Origin: Jutongia hominis
GTDB lineage: Bacteria; Bacillota; Clostridia; Lachnospirales; Lachnospiraceae
Reading direction: 5' to 3'
DNA: 64,000 nucleotides
Assembly: GCF_014384965.1 (NCBI RefSeq)
Contig: NZ_JACRSW010000014.1
Span: 1 to 64,000, forward strand
Below the pieces are notes generated by a model. It was not told the origin of the DNA. It saw nothing but the letters and a program-made list of their open reading frames with translations, and made no database searches. Of the stretch, positions 8,234-18,154 are shown in pieces (position 1 is the first letter of the stretch; every line of letters starts with the position of its first letter). The position numbers and the translations under genes are program-made.

Positions 8234-9784
8234 TTATGGAATCGTTGCTACAAAATCATCCTTATTCCGATCAGAACGTTTTGTACTGTCAGATGTACTG
8301 ACCGGCGCAGAAGTGGTGCTGTCCGGTACTGAGACTGCTTTCTTTGCTCCTTTTTGCCTGCTGATTGTTAAATATATGACCGTGTTTTCCTTTTGCCTGC
8401 TGTTTGGCTTTTTATCCTGTCTTAATACAATTCCGGTTTTTCCCGTTGTTGTTTTGTATTGAATCTTCCATTTTAGCCTGTGCTGCTTTAATCGTTTTTT
8501 AGCTCCGGAAACCGACAGGTTCGTCAAATCCGGAACAGATACAAAAGCCTCCTGCTTTGTTGATTCCGGTGTTGGAGATGATGAACTTATTTCTTTTGTT
8601 GTGTTACTGCTTTCCAAAAGCAACGTTGGTTTTGTTGATGCTGATACCGGATTTTTTGTCTTGTCATCGGAAGACATCCTATTGATATGCCCAATGGTAT
8701 TTATGCCTGTAAAGATGACAAAGACAAAAATAAGAACCGGCAGAATATGGCGTACAAAGAAAATCCCATTATTACTGATAAAAGAGAACCATTTTCTCCT
8801 AGGATACAGAGCTTCATTTAATTCCTGCATAGTTTGATAACGGTTTCTGGCATAAATTTCCATGCCTTTCATGATCACACTTGATTGCCAGCGACTTAAA
8901 TGAACATTCGGAACAGATGATAAGGGAACTAACTTATCTTTAAGTATCCGTTCAATTGCTTCATTCGGAACAATCCCCGTCATCATAAAATAAATCGTGG
9001 CACACAGTGAATATACATCAGAATATGGTCCCTGTTTACCCTGGCTGCGATATTGTTCTTCTGCTGTATATCCTCTTTTGAACATTACAGTAAGACTTTG
9101 TGTCAGAGATAAATTTTCATGACGTGCAGATCCAAAATCAATCAGGATCAGTTTTCCCTCTGCCGTCAGCAAAATATTATCCGGACTAATATCACGATGT
9201 AATATTCCTTCTTTGTGAACTGCTTCCAGTGAAACAATAACCGGTTTGATCAGACGCAGTACATCTTCGGAAGACATTGGACCATTCTGTCTGATGTATT
9301 TTTTTAATGTCATTCCATTGATATAATCCATCACCAGATAGCCGGTCTTGTTTGCATAAAAAAAATCACGTACCGTTACGATTCCATCCATTATATGAAA
9401 ATCCGATAAAATTTTTGCCTCTCTATAAAACTGCTTTAACCCTTTTTGATATGCTTTGTTTTCTTCACCTGCCAGTACATATACATTATTATCTAACTCT
9501 TTTCTGGTATCCCTGCTGACTAAATGTAAAGGAAAGTATTCTTTAACAGCAATTGTCATATTCAGAACTAAATCTTTACCAATATAAGTAATTCCTGAGC
9601 TGCCTTCTCCTATCACTTTACCAATTAAATATCGGTTTTCTAAAATAACACCCAGCGGGAGGCATCGTGGTGTCGCTTTGTATTTTTCCGGTAAAAAATC
9701 ACAAAAAGAGCAATTTCCCTGTTCTCTTAACGGATGCATACATCCCATGCAAAAATGTTGCCTGTCCATTTTCATTTCTGTCAT
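8234..9784 (-). CDS. Membrane Ser/Thr protein kinase with zinc-ribbon N-terminus and PASTA domain
   Basis: A Hanks-type kinase. Numbered from an upstream in-frame ATG at 9868 (544 residues), it has a four-cysteine ribbon (C40, C43, C53, C56), a glycine loop (GEGSSG), K109 (AVKEYF), the HRDISPDN loop with D226, and DFG D244. A membrane segment lies at about 371-392. One extracellular PASTA-like domain spans about 442-510 (VPDLTNLSVSGAKKRLKQ), followed by a Ser/Thr-rich tail. Kinases of this type sense wall fragments. The catalytic loop has S where most have K (HRDIKPxN). The start is uncertain: AAGGAG lies 3 bases before the ATG at 9784 and 12 before that at 9775, and a TATAAT at 9816-9821 sits inside the longer frame, so the longer version is less likely. 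Confidence 0.85.
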   Translation of the reverse strand: MTEMKMDRQHFCMGCMHPLREQGNCSFCDFLPEKYKATPRCLPLGVILENRYLIGKVIGEGSSGITYIGKDLVLNMTIAVKEYFPLHLVSRDTRKELDNNVYVLAGEENKAYQKGLKQFYREAKILSDFHIMDGIVTVRDFFYANKTGYLVMDYINGMTLKKYIRQNGPMSSEDVLRLIKPVIVSLEAVHKEGILHRDISPDNILLTAEGKLILIDFGSARHENLSLTQSLTVMFKRGYTAEEQYRSQGKQGPYSDVYSLCATIYFMMTGIVPNEAIERILKDKLVPLSSVPNVHLSRWQSSVIMKGMEIYARNRYQTMQELNEALYPRRKWFSFISNNGIFFVRHILPVLIFVFVIFTGINTIGHINRMSSDDKTKNPVSASTKPTLLLESSNTTKEISSSSPTPESTKQEAFVSVPDLTNLSVSGAKKRLKQHRLKWKIQYKTTTGKTGIVLRQDKKPNSRQKENTVIYLTISRQKGAKKAVSVPDSTTSAPVSTSDSTKRSDRNKDDFVATIP

Positions 9785-9993
9785 TTTCTCCTTGTATCGT
9801 ATACTCATCTTTTTTATTATACTACATTTTCTTAGAAACTTTTTTCCGTTTCTTTCACTTTTCTCCATTTTTTCCCAATATATAAAGCAGCCCTATGTAA
9901 GTATTTTTCTGTCTGAAATTTTAGGCTTTTTTCTAAGGATTATCCCAAAAATATATTTTGGGTTTCCGGAACTTTTTGACAAAAAGTCAAAAC

Positions 9994-10021
9994 GAGGACC
10001 TGTCAAAACAGACAAGTCCTC
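9994..10021 (-). terminator. Terminator after the GGGtGRT gene
   Basis: An 11-bp stem with one mismatch (GAGGACCTGTC against GACAAGTCCTC) and a six-base loop is followed on the minus strand by T-rich sequence. It lies 28 bases after the stop codon and ends the long minus-strand run that begins at purM or at the scaffold gene. Confidence 0.75.
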
Positions 10022-10049
10022 AAAAAAGAGAAATATTCTTTTTTAATAA

Positions 10050-11060
10050 TTAGAATTTACCATTGTCGGCTGCTTCCTGTACAGCAACTGCAACTGCAAC
10101 TGTCATACCAACCATTGGGTTGTTACCTGCACCGATCAGACCCATCATTTCAACGTGAGCCGGTACAGAAGAAGAACCTGCGAACTGTGCATCTGAATGC
10201 ATACGTCCTAATGTATCTGTCATACCATATGAAGCAGGACCTGCTGCCATGTTATCAGGATGAAGTGTACGGCCTGTACCACCACCTGAAGCAACTGAGA
10301 AGTATTTCTTACCCTGCTCAAGACATTCTTTCTTATATGTTCCTGCTACCGGATGCTGGAAACGAGTTGGGTTAGTTGAGTTACCTGTAATAGATACATC
10401 AACGCCTTCTTTGTGCATGATAGCAACACCTTCCGGTACAGAGTTTGCACCATAGCAGTTTACTTTAGCACGAAGTCCTTCAGAATATGCCTTACGGAAT
10501 ACTTCCTTTACTTCGTTTGTATATGGATCGTACTCTGTCTCTACGTATGTAAATCCGTTGATACGTGAGATGATCTGAGCTGCGTCTTTACCAAGACCGT
10601 TTAAGATAACACGAAGAGGTTTCTTACGTACTTTGTTTGCTTTTTCTGCGATACCGATAGCACCTTCTGCTGCCGCAAATGACTCATGACCTGCTAAGAA
10701 AGCGAAACAGTCAGTCTCTTCTTCCAAAAGCATCTTTCCTAAGTTACCATGACCAAGACCTACTTTACGTGTATCTGCTACTGATCCGGGAATACAGAAT
10801 GCCTGTAATCCTTCACCAATTGCTGCTGCAGCATCTGCTGCACGACGACAATCTTTCTTAATTGCGATTGCTGCACCTACGATGTATGCCCAACATGCAT
10901 TCTCGAAACAGATTGGCTGAATGCTCTTGATCTGATCGTAAACGTTCAAACCGGCATCCTTAGTGATTTTTTCAGCTTCTTCAATAGAAGCAATACCATA
11001 GCTGTTTAATACGCTATTGATTTTATCAATTCTTCTTTCATATGATTCAAATAAAGCCAT
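10050..11060 (-). CDS. GGGtGRT protein
   Basis: A 336-residue protein that carries the diagnostic glycine motif (ASGGGTGRTLHPDNMAAG). The family is named for this motif, is found mainly in anaerobic bacteria and has no firmly established reaction. Its gene typically sits beside a NifU/IscU-like scaffold gene, exactly as here (21-base gap to the upstream scaffold). No membrane segment is visible. Glycine-rich turns and the conserved NxxxNPxRFQHP stretch suggest a nucleotide or cofactor-binding soluble protein. An iron-sulfur-linked role is inferred from the neighbour. Confidence 0.88.
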   Translation of the reverse strand: MALFESYERRIDKINSVLNSYGIASIEEAEKITKDAGLNVYDQIKSIQPICFENACWAYIVGAAIAIKKDCRRAADAAAAIGEGLQAFCIPGSVADTRKVGLGHGNLGKMLLEEETDCFAFLAGHESFAAAEGAIGIAEKANKVRKKPLRVILNGLGKDAAQIISRINGFTYVETEYDPYTNEVKEVFRKAYSEGLRAKVNCYGANSVPEGVAIMHKEGVDVSITGNSTNPTRFQHPVAGTYKKECLEQGKKYFSVASGGGTGRTLHPDNMAAGPASYGMTDTLGRMHSDAQFAGSSSVPAHVEMMGLIGAGNNPMVGMTVAVAVAVQEAADNGKF

Positions 11061-11081
11061 TATTCGTTTGCCTCCTTTATA

Positions 11082-11789
11082 TTATTTTGCGATTTCTTCA
11101 TCTGTTCTAGGGTCGATGAGCTTAACTGCGTCATCTACACGACCATACTGACCACAAGCTTTTTCATATGCTGTGTTAGGATCGTCACCTTTCTTGATGA
11201 AGTCAGTCATCTTACCAAGGCTAACGAATTTATAACCGATGATCAGATCATCAGCGTCTAAAGCGATTGCTGTTACATAACCCTCAGCCATTTCAAGGTA
11301 ACGAGGACCTTTCTTTAATGTACCATACATAGTACCAACCTGAGAACGAAGTCCCTTACCAAGATCTTCAAGACCTGCACCAACCGGAAGACCATCCTCT
11401 GAGAATGCAGACTGTGAACGACCATATACGATCTGTAAGAAAAGCTCTCTCATAGCTGTGTTGATAGCATCACAAACTAAGTCTGTGTTTAAAGCTTCCA
11501 TTACAGTAAGACCCGGAAGAATTTCTGAAGCCATAGCAGCGGAATGTGTCATGCCGGAACATCCGATTGTCTCAACTAATGCTTCCTGAATGATACCTTC
11601 CTTAACGTTAAGGCTGAGCTTGCAGGCACCCTGCTGTGGTGCACACCAGCCAACACCGTGTGTAAATGCGGAGATATCCTTTACTTCTTTTGCTTTAACC
11701 CATTTTGCTTCTTCTGGGATTGGTGCTGCACCATGGTGCACGCCCTGAGCTACTGGGCACATGTTTTCTACTTCCTGTGAATAAATCAT
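11082..11789 (-). CDS. NifU/IscU-like iron-sulfur scaffold homologue paired with GGGtGRT
   Basis: A 235-residue soluble protein. Residues about 40-130 resemble the NifU/IscU scaffold fold, with cysteines in GWCAPQQGACKLSL and TIGCSGMTHSAAMASE placed like the cluster ligands, although spacing differs from canonical IscU. The start is set at 11789, because GGAG lies seven bases before it and only one base before the upstream ATG at 11795. It is co-transcribed with the GGGtGRT gene. The pair probably assembles, stores or delivers an Fe-S cluster for an anaerobic process. Confidence 0.82.
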   Translation of the reverse strand: MIYSQEVENMCPVAQGVHHGAAPIPEEAKWVKAKEVKDISAFTHGVGWCAPQQGACKLSLNVKEGIIQEALVETIGCSGMTHSAAMASEILPGLTVMEALNTDLVCDAINTAMRELFLQIVYGRSQSAFSEDGLPVGAGLEDLGKGLRSQVGTMYGTLKKGPRYLEMAEGYVTAIALDADDLIIGYKFVSLGKMTDFIKKGDDPNTAYEKACGQYGRVDDAVKLIDPRTDEEIAK

Positions 11790-11921
11790 GTTCATACTCC
11801 TTTCAATATGCTTTTAATCTGCTGGTAAAAAACCGCAGTACTGAATTTATTTTCTCACAAAATTCGATTTTCGTCTACTCTTTTTGACAAAAAAATATAA
11901 TTTTTCTGATCCTTTTTCTGA

Positions 11922-12596
11922 TCAATCGGCTTTTTTTTCTACAATGTCGCCTTGTTTTTTATAAATACTTCCTTTTGGAATATAACCACGAATCATAGAC
12001 AGCGGATACACATTGGTGTTGCTTCCGATGATCGTTCCCGGATTCATTACGCTGTTGCATCCGACTTCTACATAATTTCCAAGTATTGCTCCCATTTTCT
12101 TTAAACCGGTTTCAATCAAGTCACCCTCATAGCGAATCGTAACATTGCTCTTATCCGATTTAACATTGGATGTGATCGATCCGGCTCCCATATGGGACTT
12201 ATATCCAAGGATGGAGTCTCCTACATAATTATAATGAGGTACCTGCACATTGTTAAATAAAATGACATTTTTTAATTCTGTTGAATTTCCGACAACACAG
12301 TATTCTCCCACAATTGCATTGCCACGGATAAAAGCACCCGGACGTACTTCCGTCTTTTTCCCGATGATACATGGTCCATTGATCGATGCATTGGCTGCGA
12401 CGGTTGCACTTTTGGCAATCCAGATATCTTCCTGGGGATGGCTATATTCTTCTAAAGATAATGTCTTACCAAGTTCAATTATAAAATTCTTGATCTTTGG
12501 AAGCACTTCCCATGGGAAAGTTACATCGTTAAAGATGTCTTTTGCAATGGTTTCATCCAGATTAAATAATGTTTTGCACTTTAAATTATCATACAT
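11922..12596 (-). CDS. Left-handed beta-helix acyltransferase/nucleotidyltransferase-like protein (GlmU C-domain type)
   Basis: The 224 residues begin with a helical part and continue from about residue 60 as hexapeptide repeats (IAKSATVAANASINGPCIIGKKTEVRPGAFIRGNAIVGEYCVVG...), the signature of trimeric left-handed beta-helix enzymes. The pattern resembles the acetyltransferase half of GlmU without its uridylyltransferase half. It could acylate an amino sugar or be a regulator of the same fold; the substrate cannot be read. It follows topB by 33 bases. Confidence 0.78.
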   Translation of the reverse strand: MYDNLKCKTLFNLDETIAKDIFNDVTFPWEVLPKIKNFIIELGKTLSLEEYSHPQEDIWIAKSATVAANASINGPCIIGKKTEVRPGAFIRGNAIVGEYCVVGNSTELKNVILFNNVQVPHYNYVGDSILGYKSHMGAGSITSNVKSDKSNVTIRYEGDLIETGLKKMGAILGNYVEVGCNSVMNPGTIIGSNTNVYPLSMIRGYIPKGSIYKKQGDIVEKKAD

Positions 12597-12629
12597 TGTT
12601 CTCTCTCCTTTTTAATTTAATTTTTTTCG

Positions 12630-14726
12630 TTATTTTTTATAATAAACAGCCGCCTGTTCAAACATCTGTTTTAACAGGTATTGATTATTGGTATGTTTTA
12701 CATAGTCCACACGCCTCGTAATAAATCCGTTAAGCTTTTCCATATATTCATCGGATGTGATCTTCCCATCGGCAACCTGTGTCAGTCCCAATTCCCAGCT
12801 TGCGGTCAACTCAGGATTTAACAAAGACCGTATCGAAGAATTCACAACATCATAGACCATTTCGCCAAGCAGCTCCGGTGTAATGATCTGCGTTTTTTTA
12901 TTTAATTTTAAGTAACGGATCTTCACTAATTTACTCAGAATCTCCGCTCTTGTAGCACTTGTTCCGATACCATTGCTTTTAATCTGGGAACGAAGTTCTT
13001 CGTCTTCGATCAACTGTCCTGCATTTTCCATTGCGAGGATCATTGATCCGGAATTATAACGCTTTGGCGGAGAGGTTTCACCTTCTTTGATTGAAAGCAT
13101 GGACAGTTCCACTTCCATTCCTTTTTTCAGATTTTGCATAACAGATAAAACAGTGCTGTCTGTATTTTGCGTCTCTTCTGTATCATTATCTTTCTTATCG
13201 GCTGCTTTTGTCCGTGAAAATGAAGCCGAAGCAATTGCTAAATATCCTTGTGCCGTCATCACTTTAAAATTAGCAAAGAAAGCTTCTTCTTTACGTTTTG
13301 CAATGATTGCAAGCTTTAGATATTCTGCAGGTGGATAAAAGATGCAAAGAAAGCGTCTGACGATCACTTCATAGATTCTTTGTGCTGTCAGGTTCAGTCC
13401 GGCAATCGCACCAAATCCCTGACCGGTCGGAATAATCGCATAATGGTCTGTGATCTGTTTATCATTGACATATCGTGTCTTAGCAATGCCCTGATATGAC
13501 TTTTGTTCTAAAATGTGTTCGGCAATCTCTTTGACAACCGGATAGTTTCTTAATCCTGTTATATTTTTATGTATTTCTTTTGAAACAGCTGTCGAAAGCA
13601 CTCTGGCATCGGTACGCGGATAGGTAACGAGCTTTTTTTCGTATAATTCCTGAATGATCTTTAATGTCTCATCGGGACTGATCTTAAACAGTTTCGAACA
13701 GGTATTCTGAAGCTCTGCTAAGTTAAATAATAATGGCGGATTTTTCTTTTCTTTTTTCTTTTCTACTTTCTGAATAACTGCCATTCGTGGCACGTCTGTC
13801 TGGTTCTGATCCTGTACCGGTTCTGTTGTATCAGTCTTTGTTTTATTGGTATCCGTTCCTTTTTCGACTTCTTCTTTTGTAAAATCCAGAGATTCGCATA
13901 GTGCGATGGCATCTTTGTATTCTTTAAAACCATTTTCTTTATAAAGTAACGGAGATTGAAAATAGGCAGAACCTTCTATTGCTTTCCATTCTCCGTCAAA
14001 TTGCTGCCCTTCATAGGAAAATGTACCAAGAACACGATAAAACGGAGTCTTAACAAAGTTTCGGATCTCACGTTCACGACGCACCACCATACCAAGCACA
14101 CAAGTCATAACACGGCCTACCGAGATTGCTGACCATTTTCCGTTATTTAAAAAGTTCATGACATTGCGTCCGTATTTTAAAGAAAGGACACGCGAAAAGT
14201 TAATTCCCATCAGGTAATCTTCTTTTGCACGCAGATAAGCGGCATCGGAAAGATTGTCGTATTCTTTTAAGTTTTTTGCCTCTTTGATACCACGTTCTAT
14301 CTCTTCTTCGGTCTGTGAATCGATCCAGACACGTTTCTTTTCCTTGGATGCAGGAACATGCGCCATCTGGTCTACAAGCCGGTAAATGTATTCTCCCTCG
14401 CGTCCCGAGTCGGTACAGACATAAATGCAGGTCACATCTTCCCGGTTAAGCAATCCGGCTACAATGTCAAACTGTTTTTTGACATCCGGTATTAATTCAT
14501 AGAGAAACTGTTCCGGTAAAAATGGAATTGTTTGCAACGACCACTTCTTTAAAGCCGGATCGTAGGCATCGGGATAACTCATTGTAACCAAATGACCGAC
14601 ACACCATGTTACGACATAGTCTTTGGATTCTAAATATCCATTTCCGGCATTTCCATTGACACCGAGTACTTTTGCAAATTCTTTTGCAACACTTGGCTTT
14701 TCGGCAATAAATAAATGTTTTCCCAT
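12630..14726 (-). CDS. topB: DNA topoisomerase III
   Basis: A 698-residue type IA topoisomerase. The Toprim domain starts at residue 1 (LFIAEKPSVAKEF, with the acidic DxSGREGE set at D106, E110 and E112), and the active-site tyrosine is Y369 in LVTYPRTDARVL. It cuts one strand to relax or decatenate DNA. A lysine/threonine-rich insert at about 285-330 interrupts the usual sequence. No zinc-finger tail is present, typical of TopB rather than TopA. Plasmid and ICE copies of topB exist, but the neighbours here are housekeeping, so this is likely chromosomal. Confidence 0.93.
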   Translation of the reverse strand: MGKHLFIAEKPSVAKEFAKVLGVNGNAGNGYLESKDYVVTWCVGHLVTMSYPDAYDPALKKWSLQTIPFLPEQFLYELIPDVKKQFDIVAGLLNREDVTCIYVCTDSGREGEYIYRLVDQMAHVPASKEKKRVWIDSQTEEEIERGIKEAKNLKEYDNLSDAAYLRAKEDYLMGINFSRVLSLKYGRNVMNFLNNGKWSAISVGRVMTCVLGMVVRREREIRNFVKTPFYRVLGTFSYEGQQFDGEWKAIEGSAYFQSPLLYKENGFKEYKDAIALCESLDFTKEEVEKGTDTNKTKTDTTEPVQDQNQTDVPRMAVIQKVEKKKEKKNPPLLFNLAELQNTCSKLFKISPDETLKIIQELYEKKLVTYPRTDARVLSTAVSKEIHKNITGLRNYPVVKEIAEHILEQKSYQGIAKTRYVNDKQITDHYAIIPTGQGFGAIAGLNLTAQRIYEVIVRRFLCIFYPPAEYLKLAIIAKRKEEAFFANFKVMTAQGYLAIASASFSRTKAADKKDNDTEETQNTDSTVLSVMQNLKKGMEVELSMLSIKEGETSPPKRYNSGSMILAMENAGQLIEDEELRSQIKSNGIGTSATRAEILSKLVKIRYLKLNKKTQIITPELLGEMVYDVVNSSIRSLLNPELTASWELGLTQVADGKITSDEYMEKLNGFITRRVDYVKHTNNQYLLKQMFEQAAVYYKK

Positions 14727-14731
14727 ATGGA

Positions 14732-14932
14732 TTAATTATCCTCTTTCGTTTTTTCGTTTTTTTTGCATTCTACAAAGCTTTTCGAACCAAAAATAATCCC
14801 AACGATTGCAATGCCGGCCAAGCAGACATACTTGACAATGTTTGTAACATTGATTTGCACTTCTACATTTGCTCCTGTTTTTGCCGGTTTTACGGCATCT
14901 GTCATTTTCATTAAATCTTTACATTTCCACAT
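14732..14932 (-). CDS. Small single-span membrane protein
   Basis: A 66-residue protein (start at 14932, supported by GAGG six bases upstream; another ATG lies at 14944) with a cytoplasmic-looking N-terminal part, one membrane segment (about 34-52, IVKYVCLAGIAIVGIIFG) and a charged tail of K, E and D. It lies 27 bases after hydE and 5 bases before topB, so it is part of this operon. No family was recognised. It is likely real because of the ribosome site and tight spacing. Confidence 0.6.
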   Translation of the reverse strand: MWKCKDLMKMTDAVKPAKTGANVEVQINVTNIVKYVCLAGIAIVGIIFGSKSFVECKKNEKTKEDN

Positions 14933-14959
14933 AATAAACCTCATTTCTTCTTGCTTTTT

Positions 14960-16027
14960 CTATACAGTTGCTTTATTTTCAAAAAAAGAAACATAATCCC
15001 CACGGGATGTTACAATATGATATCCAACCGACTCCATACGATTTTCCAAACAGCCACGGCATTGTGCTGATTCTTCACCGGTACAGATCTTATTATCATA
15101 TAGTTCGTATTTTTTACGGACTGACACCGGAGAAAGATTTGGCATAACCACATTTGCTCCGGCAAGGATTCCTTTTTCTCTACCTTTTGGATCAATCGTT
15201 CCTAATGCTGTCGTTGCCGGAAGTAATACTTTTGGCAATGTCAGACGGATCAGACCTAACATCAAAAGTGTTTCTCTTAAGGTACCATTCTTTTCTTTGG
15301 CAAATGGGGAATCTTTCTGTGCGATAAAAGGTCCAATCCCCACCATGTGCGGATCAAAGTCCTTTAAAAAACACAATTCTTTTGCCAGATGTGCAGCTGT
15401 CTGATAGGGAGATCCTACCATAAAACCGGCTCCTACCTGATAACCGATCTCTTTGAGATCTCTAAGACATTGTATCCGATGTTCCCATGACATTTCTTTT
15501 GGATGTAATGCCTGATAATGCTCTTTTGTAGCAGTTTCGTGACGCAGAAGATAACGTTGTGCACCACAGTCATACCAATATTGGTATACTTCTTTTTCAC
15601 GTTCTCCTATCGACAATGTGATCGCACAATCAGGATGGGCTTGTTTAATTTTTTTTACCAGCTCTCCGATCTGTCTGGCGGAGTACGAAAGATCTTCGCC
15701 CCCTTGTAAGACAAAAGTACGAAAGCCAAGTTCATAGCCCTGATTCGCACATTCTAGAATCTCGTCTTCACGTAAACGATATCGTTGTGCATTCCGGTTA
15801 CTGCATCGTATTCCGCAATAGAAACAGTCGTTTTTGCAATAATTTGAAAATTCGATCAGTCCACGTACATAAACATCTTTTTGATAATACTGTTCTCTTA
15901 ACTTTCTGGCTTTTTCAAACAGATATTCCATGTCCTGTGTTGTATGGTTCGTAATGATTGCAGTATATTCTTCCTGTGTTAAAATATGATCTCTTTCTAA
16001 ACGGTCGATCAATTCCTTTGTTTCCAT
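14960..16027 (-). CDS. hydE: [FeFe]-hydrogenase maturation radical SAM enzyme HydE
   Basis: A 355-residue radical-SAM protein with the CX3CX2C cluster at C64, C68 and C71 and a second cysteine trio at C315, C323 and C326, which matches the auxiliary cluster site of Thermotoga HydE. The strong ETATKEHYQALHP and LQGGED motifs agree with HydE rather than BioB or PylB. With HydF and HydG it builds the 2Fe subcluster of the H-cluster. Neither partner, nor a hydrogenase, is in the window. Its presence implies fermentative H2 metabolism. Confidence 0.92.
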   Translation of the reverse strand: METKELIDRLERDHILTQEEYTAIITNHTTQDMEYLFEKARKLREQYYQKDVYVRGLIEFSNYCKNDCFYCGIRCSNRNAQRYRLREDEILECANQGYELGFRTFVLQGGEDLSYSARQIGELVKKIKQAHPDCAITLSIGEREKEVYQYWYDCGAQRYLLRHETATKEHYQALHPKEMSWEHRIQCLRDLKEIGYQVGAGFMVGSPYQTAAHLAKELCFLKDFDPHMVGIGPFIAQKDSPFAKEKNGTLRETLLMLGLIRLTLPKVLLPATTALGTIDPKGREKGILAGANVVMPNLSPVSVRKKYELYDNKICTGEESAQCRGCLENRMESVGYHIVTSRGDYVSFFENKATV

Positions 16028-16105
16028 AAATTATATTCTCTCTTTTTCTCCTTTTCAATACATTCTGTTTCAAACTTACAAATGCACTCTTTGCAAATCG
16101 TTTGA

Positions 16106-16747
16106 TCAATAGCCAAGTTCTTCGCCCACTAAGATGACTTTGATCCTGCCCGGCACACGGCACATTCTTGTAACTACAGTATGGCAGCACATACAGTCAT
16201 CCGTCAGACAATCGACACATCTTCCGTATTCCGCACAAGGTGTATTTGTGTTTAATCGTACTCCGTTTGGCGGAGCGGCAATGTTTCTGACGCGGGCAAT
16301 CCCGCTTTGTATATCAGGAACTATTTTATTCATTCCTGCAACAATGATCACATGATCCGGTCCGTTGCAAAGACAGGCAACACGGTTTCCGTTGCCGTCA
16401 ATATTTATTAGTTCCCCATCTACCGTAATCGCATTTGTACTCATCAAAAAGAAATCAGCCGTTACCATCTTTCCATAGAACTCTTTTGCAGATAAGGCAG
16501 GATCAGGATTTTTACGGTCAAGGATCTCGTATTCATTTTCAGATTCCTTTAAGTCTGCAATCAGTCCGATCTGTTCTAAGGTTTCTGAGCCGCCCCATGA
16601 GATCGAACAATCCGGCATTAAAAAACGCTTTACTTTTGCATTTGCTTCTTCCCGGTCTTTGCAATAATATCCTTCCATATTACGCTGGGCTAATTTTGCG
16701 ATAATACTTTCTGCAAGATTTTCATAATTTCTCTCTTTTGCTGTCAT
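16106..16747 (-). CDS. LUD-domain protein (LutC/LutB-like)
   Basis: The 213 residues carry a LUD fold: SWGGSETLEQIGL, FFLMSTNAITVDGELINIDGNGNRVACLCNGPDHVIIVAGMNKIV and a C-terminal cysteine cluster (CAEYGRCVDCLTDDCMCC). LUD proteins include subunits of lactate utilisation enzymes, but single-gene anaerobe forms like this have no assigned reaction. The cysteines could bind a metal or an Fe-S cluster. GGAGG lies six bases before the ATG. It sits between glyA and hydE in the same orientation. Confidence 0.82.
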   Translation of the reverse strand: MTAKERNYENLAESIIAKLAQRNMEGYYCKDREEANAKVKRFLMPDCSISWGGSETLEQIGLIADLKESENEYEILDRKNPDPALSAKEFYGKMVTADFFLMSTNAITVDGELINIDGNGNRVACLCNGPDHVIIVAGMNKIVPDIQSGIARVRNIAAPPNGVRLNTNTPCAEYGRCVDCLTDDCMCCHTVVTRMCRVPGRIKVILVGEELGY

Positions 16748-16805
16748 ATGCTACCTCCAGTCGGAAAAAGGGCAAAGACCATGCTTTGCCCCCGAAAACT
16801 ATAAA

Positions 16806-18047
16806 TTACTCATATAATGGATATTTGTCTGTTAATGTTTTTACAATAGCAGTTGCCTTTTCTTTGTTTCCTTCCGGATCATTAATGATCAAAGCAATTG
16901 CTTCTGCAACTTTATCCATATCATCTGTACGGAATCCTCTGGTTGTTACGGCTGCTGTACCAAGACGGATACCACTTGTGACAAATGGAGACTGTGGATC
17001 ATTTGGAATGGTATTCTTATTACATGTAATATGCGCTGCATCGAGCCATTTTTCTACTTCTTTTCCTGTCAGACCCTTGTCGGCAAGATCCACTAACATT
17101 AAATGGTTATCCGTACCACCGGATACGATCTTGATTCCACGGCTTTGTAAGCCTTTTGCTAAAGCCTGGGCATTGTCGATGATATTTTTTCCGTATTCTT
17201 TAAAAGACGGATCTAATGCTTCTTTGAAGCAGACTGCTTTTGCAGCGATCACATGCATCAAAGGACCACCCTGGATTCCAGGGAATAATGCTTTATTGAA
17301 GTTGACTTCTTTTGCAAACTCTTCACTAGAAAGTATCATACCGCCACGAGGTCCGCGAAGTGTCTTATGTGTAGTGGTTGTAACAACATGTGCATATGGG
17401 ATCGGGCTTTCATGATAACCTGCTGCAACCAGTCCGGCAATATGAGCCATATCAACCATCAGATAAGCACCTACTTCATCAGCAATCTCACGGAAGCGTT
17501 TGAAGTCAATCTTACGTGCATATGCACTTGCACCTGCTACGATCAATTTAGGTTTGCAATCTTTGGCGATGCGTTCTACTTCATCATAATCAATGAAGCC
17601 TTCATCGTTAACACCATAAGGAACGCAATGAAAATATTTACCTGACATATTAACAGGGCTTCCATGCGTTAAATGTCCGCCATGATCCAGGTTCATTCCC
17701 ATAAAGGTGTCTCCCGGATTCATTAAAGCGAAAAATACCGTCATATTTGCCTGAGCGCCGGAATGTGGCTGTACGTTTGCATAAGTACAGTTAAAAAGCT
17801 TCATGGCACGATCACGGGCAAGGTTTTCTACGACATCGACATATTCGCAGCCACCGTAATATCGTTTTCCCGGATAACCTTCCGCATATTTGTTTGTCAA
17901 TGTACTTCCCATAGCTGACATCACTGCTTTGCTGACTAAGTTTTCAGAAGCGATCAATTCAATGTTTTCTCTCTGTCTTCCTGTTTCGTCTGCGATTGCT
18001 TTTGCAATTTCCGGATCAAAATTTTCTACTTCTGCAAATGAATACAT
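16806..18047 (-). CDS. glyA: Serine hydroxymethyltransferase
   Basis: A 413-residue PLP enzyme that interconverts serine and glycine while loading tetrahydrofolate with a one-carbon unit. The PLP lysine is K228 in [16 protein letters not shown] (counted from the chosen start). Also visible are [13 protein letters not shown] and [11 protein letters not shown]. The start at 18047 has GAGGG four bases upstream; the longer frame to 18113 adds 22 poorly conserved residues. Its position downstream of purM-purN-purD makes sense, because it supplies the one-carbon units that PurN consumes. Confidence 0.95.
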   Translation of the reverse strand: MYSFAEVENFDPEIAKAIADETGRQRENIELIASENLVSKAVMSAMGSTLTNKYAEGYPGKRYYGGCEYVDVVENLARDRAMKLFNCTYANVQPHSGAQANMTVFFALMNPGDTFMGMNLDHGGHLTHGSPVNMSGKYFHCVPYGVNDEGFIDYDEVERIAKDCKPKLIVAGASAYARKIDFKRFREIADEVGAYLMVDMAHIAGLVAAGYHESPIPYAHVVTTTTHKTLRGPRGGMILSSEEFAKEVNFNKALFPGIQGGPLMHVIAAKAVCFKEALDPSFKEYGKNIIDNAQALAKGLQSRGIKIVSGGTDNHLMLVDLADKGLTGKEVEKWLDAAHITCNKNTIPNDPQSPFVTSGIRLGTAAVTTRGFRTDDMDKVAEAIALIINDPEGNKEKATAIVKTLTDKYPLYE

Positions 18048-18154
18048 ATTTCCCTCTTTTCTGCACATTTTAAGAGCATTTTGTGCTATTTTATTTTTTA
18101 GAATACAGTTCACATATCTATAAACATTATCCTGTTATTATTGTTCTGGTATGC

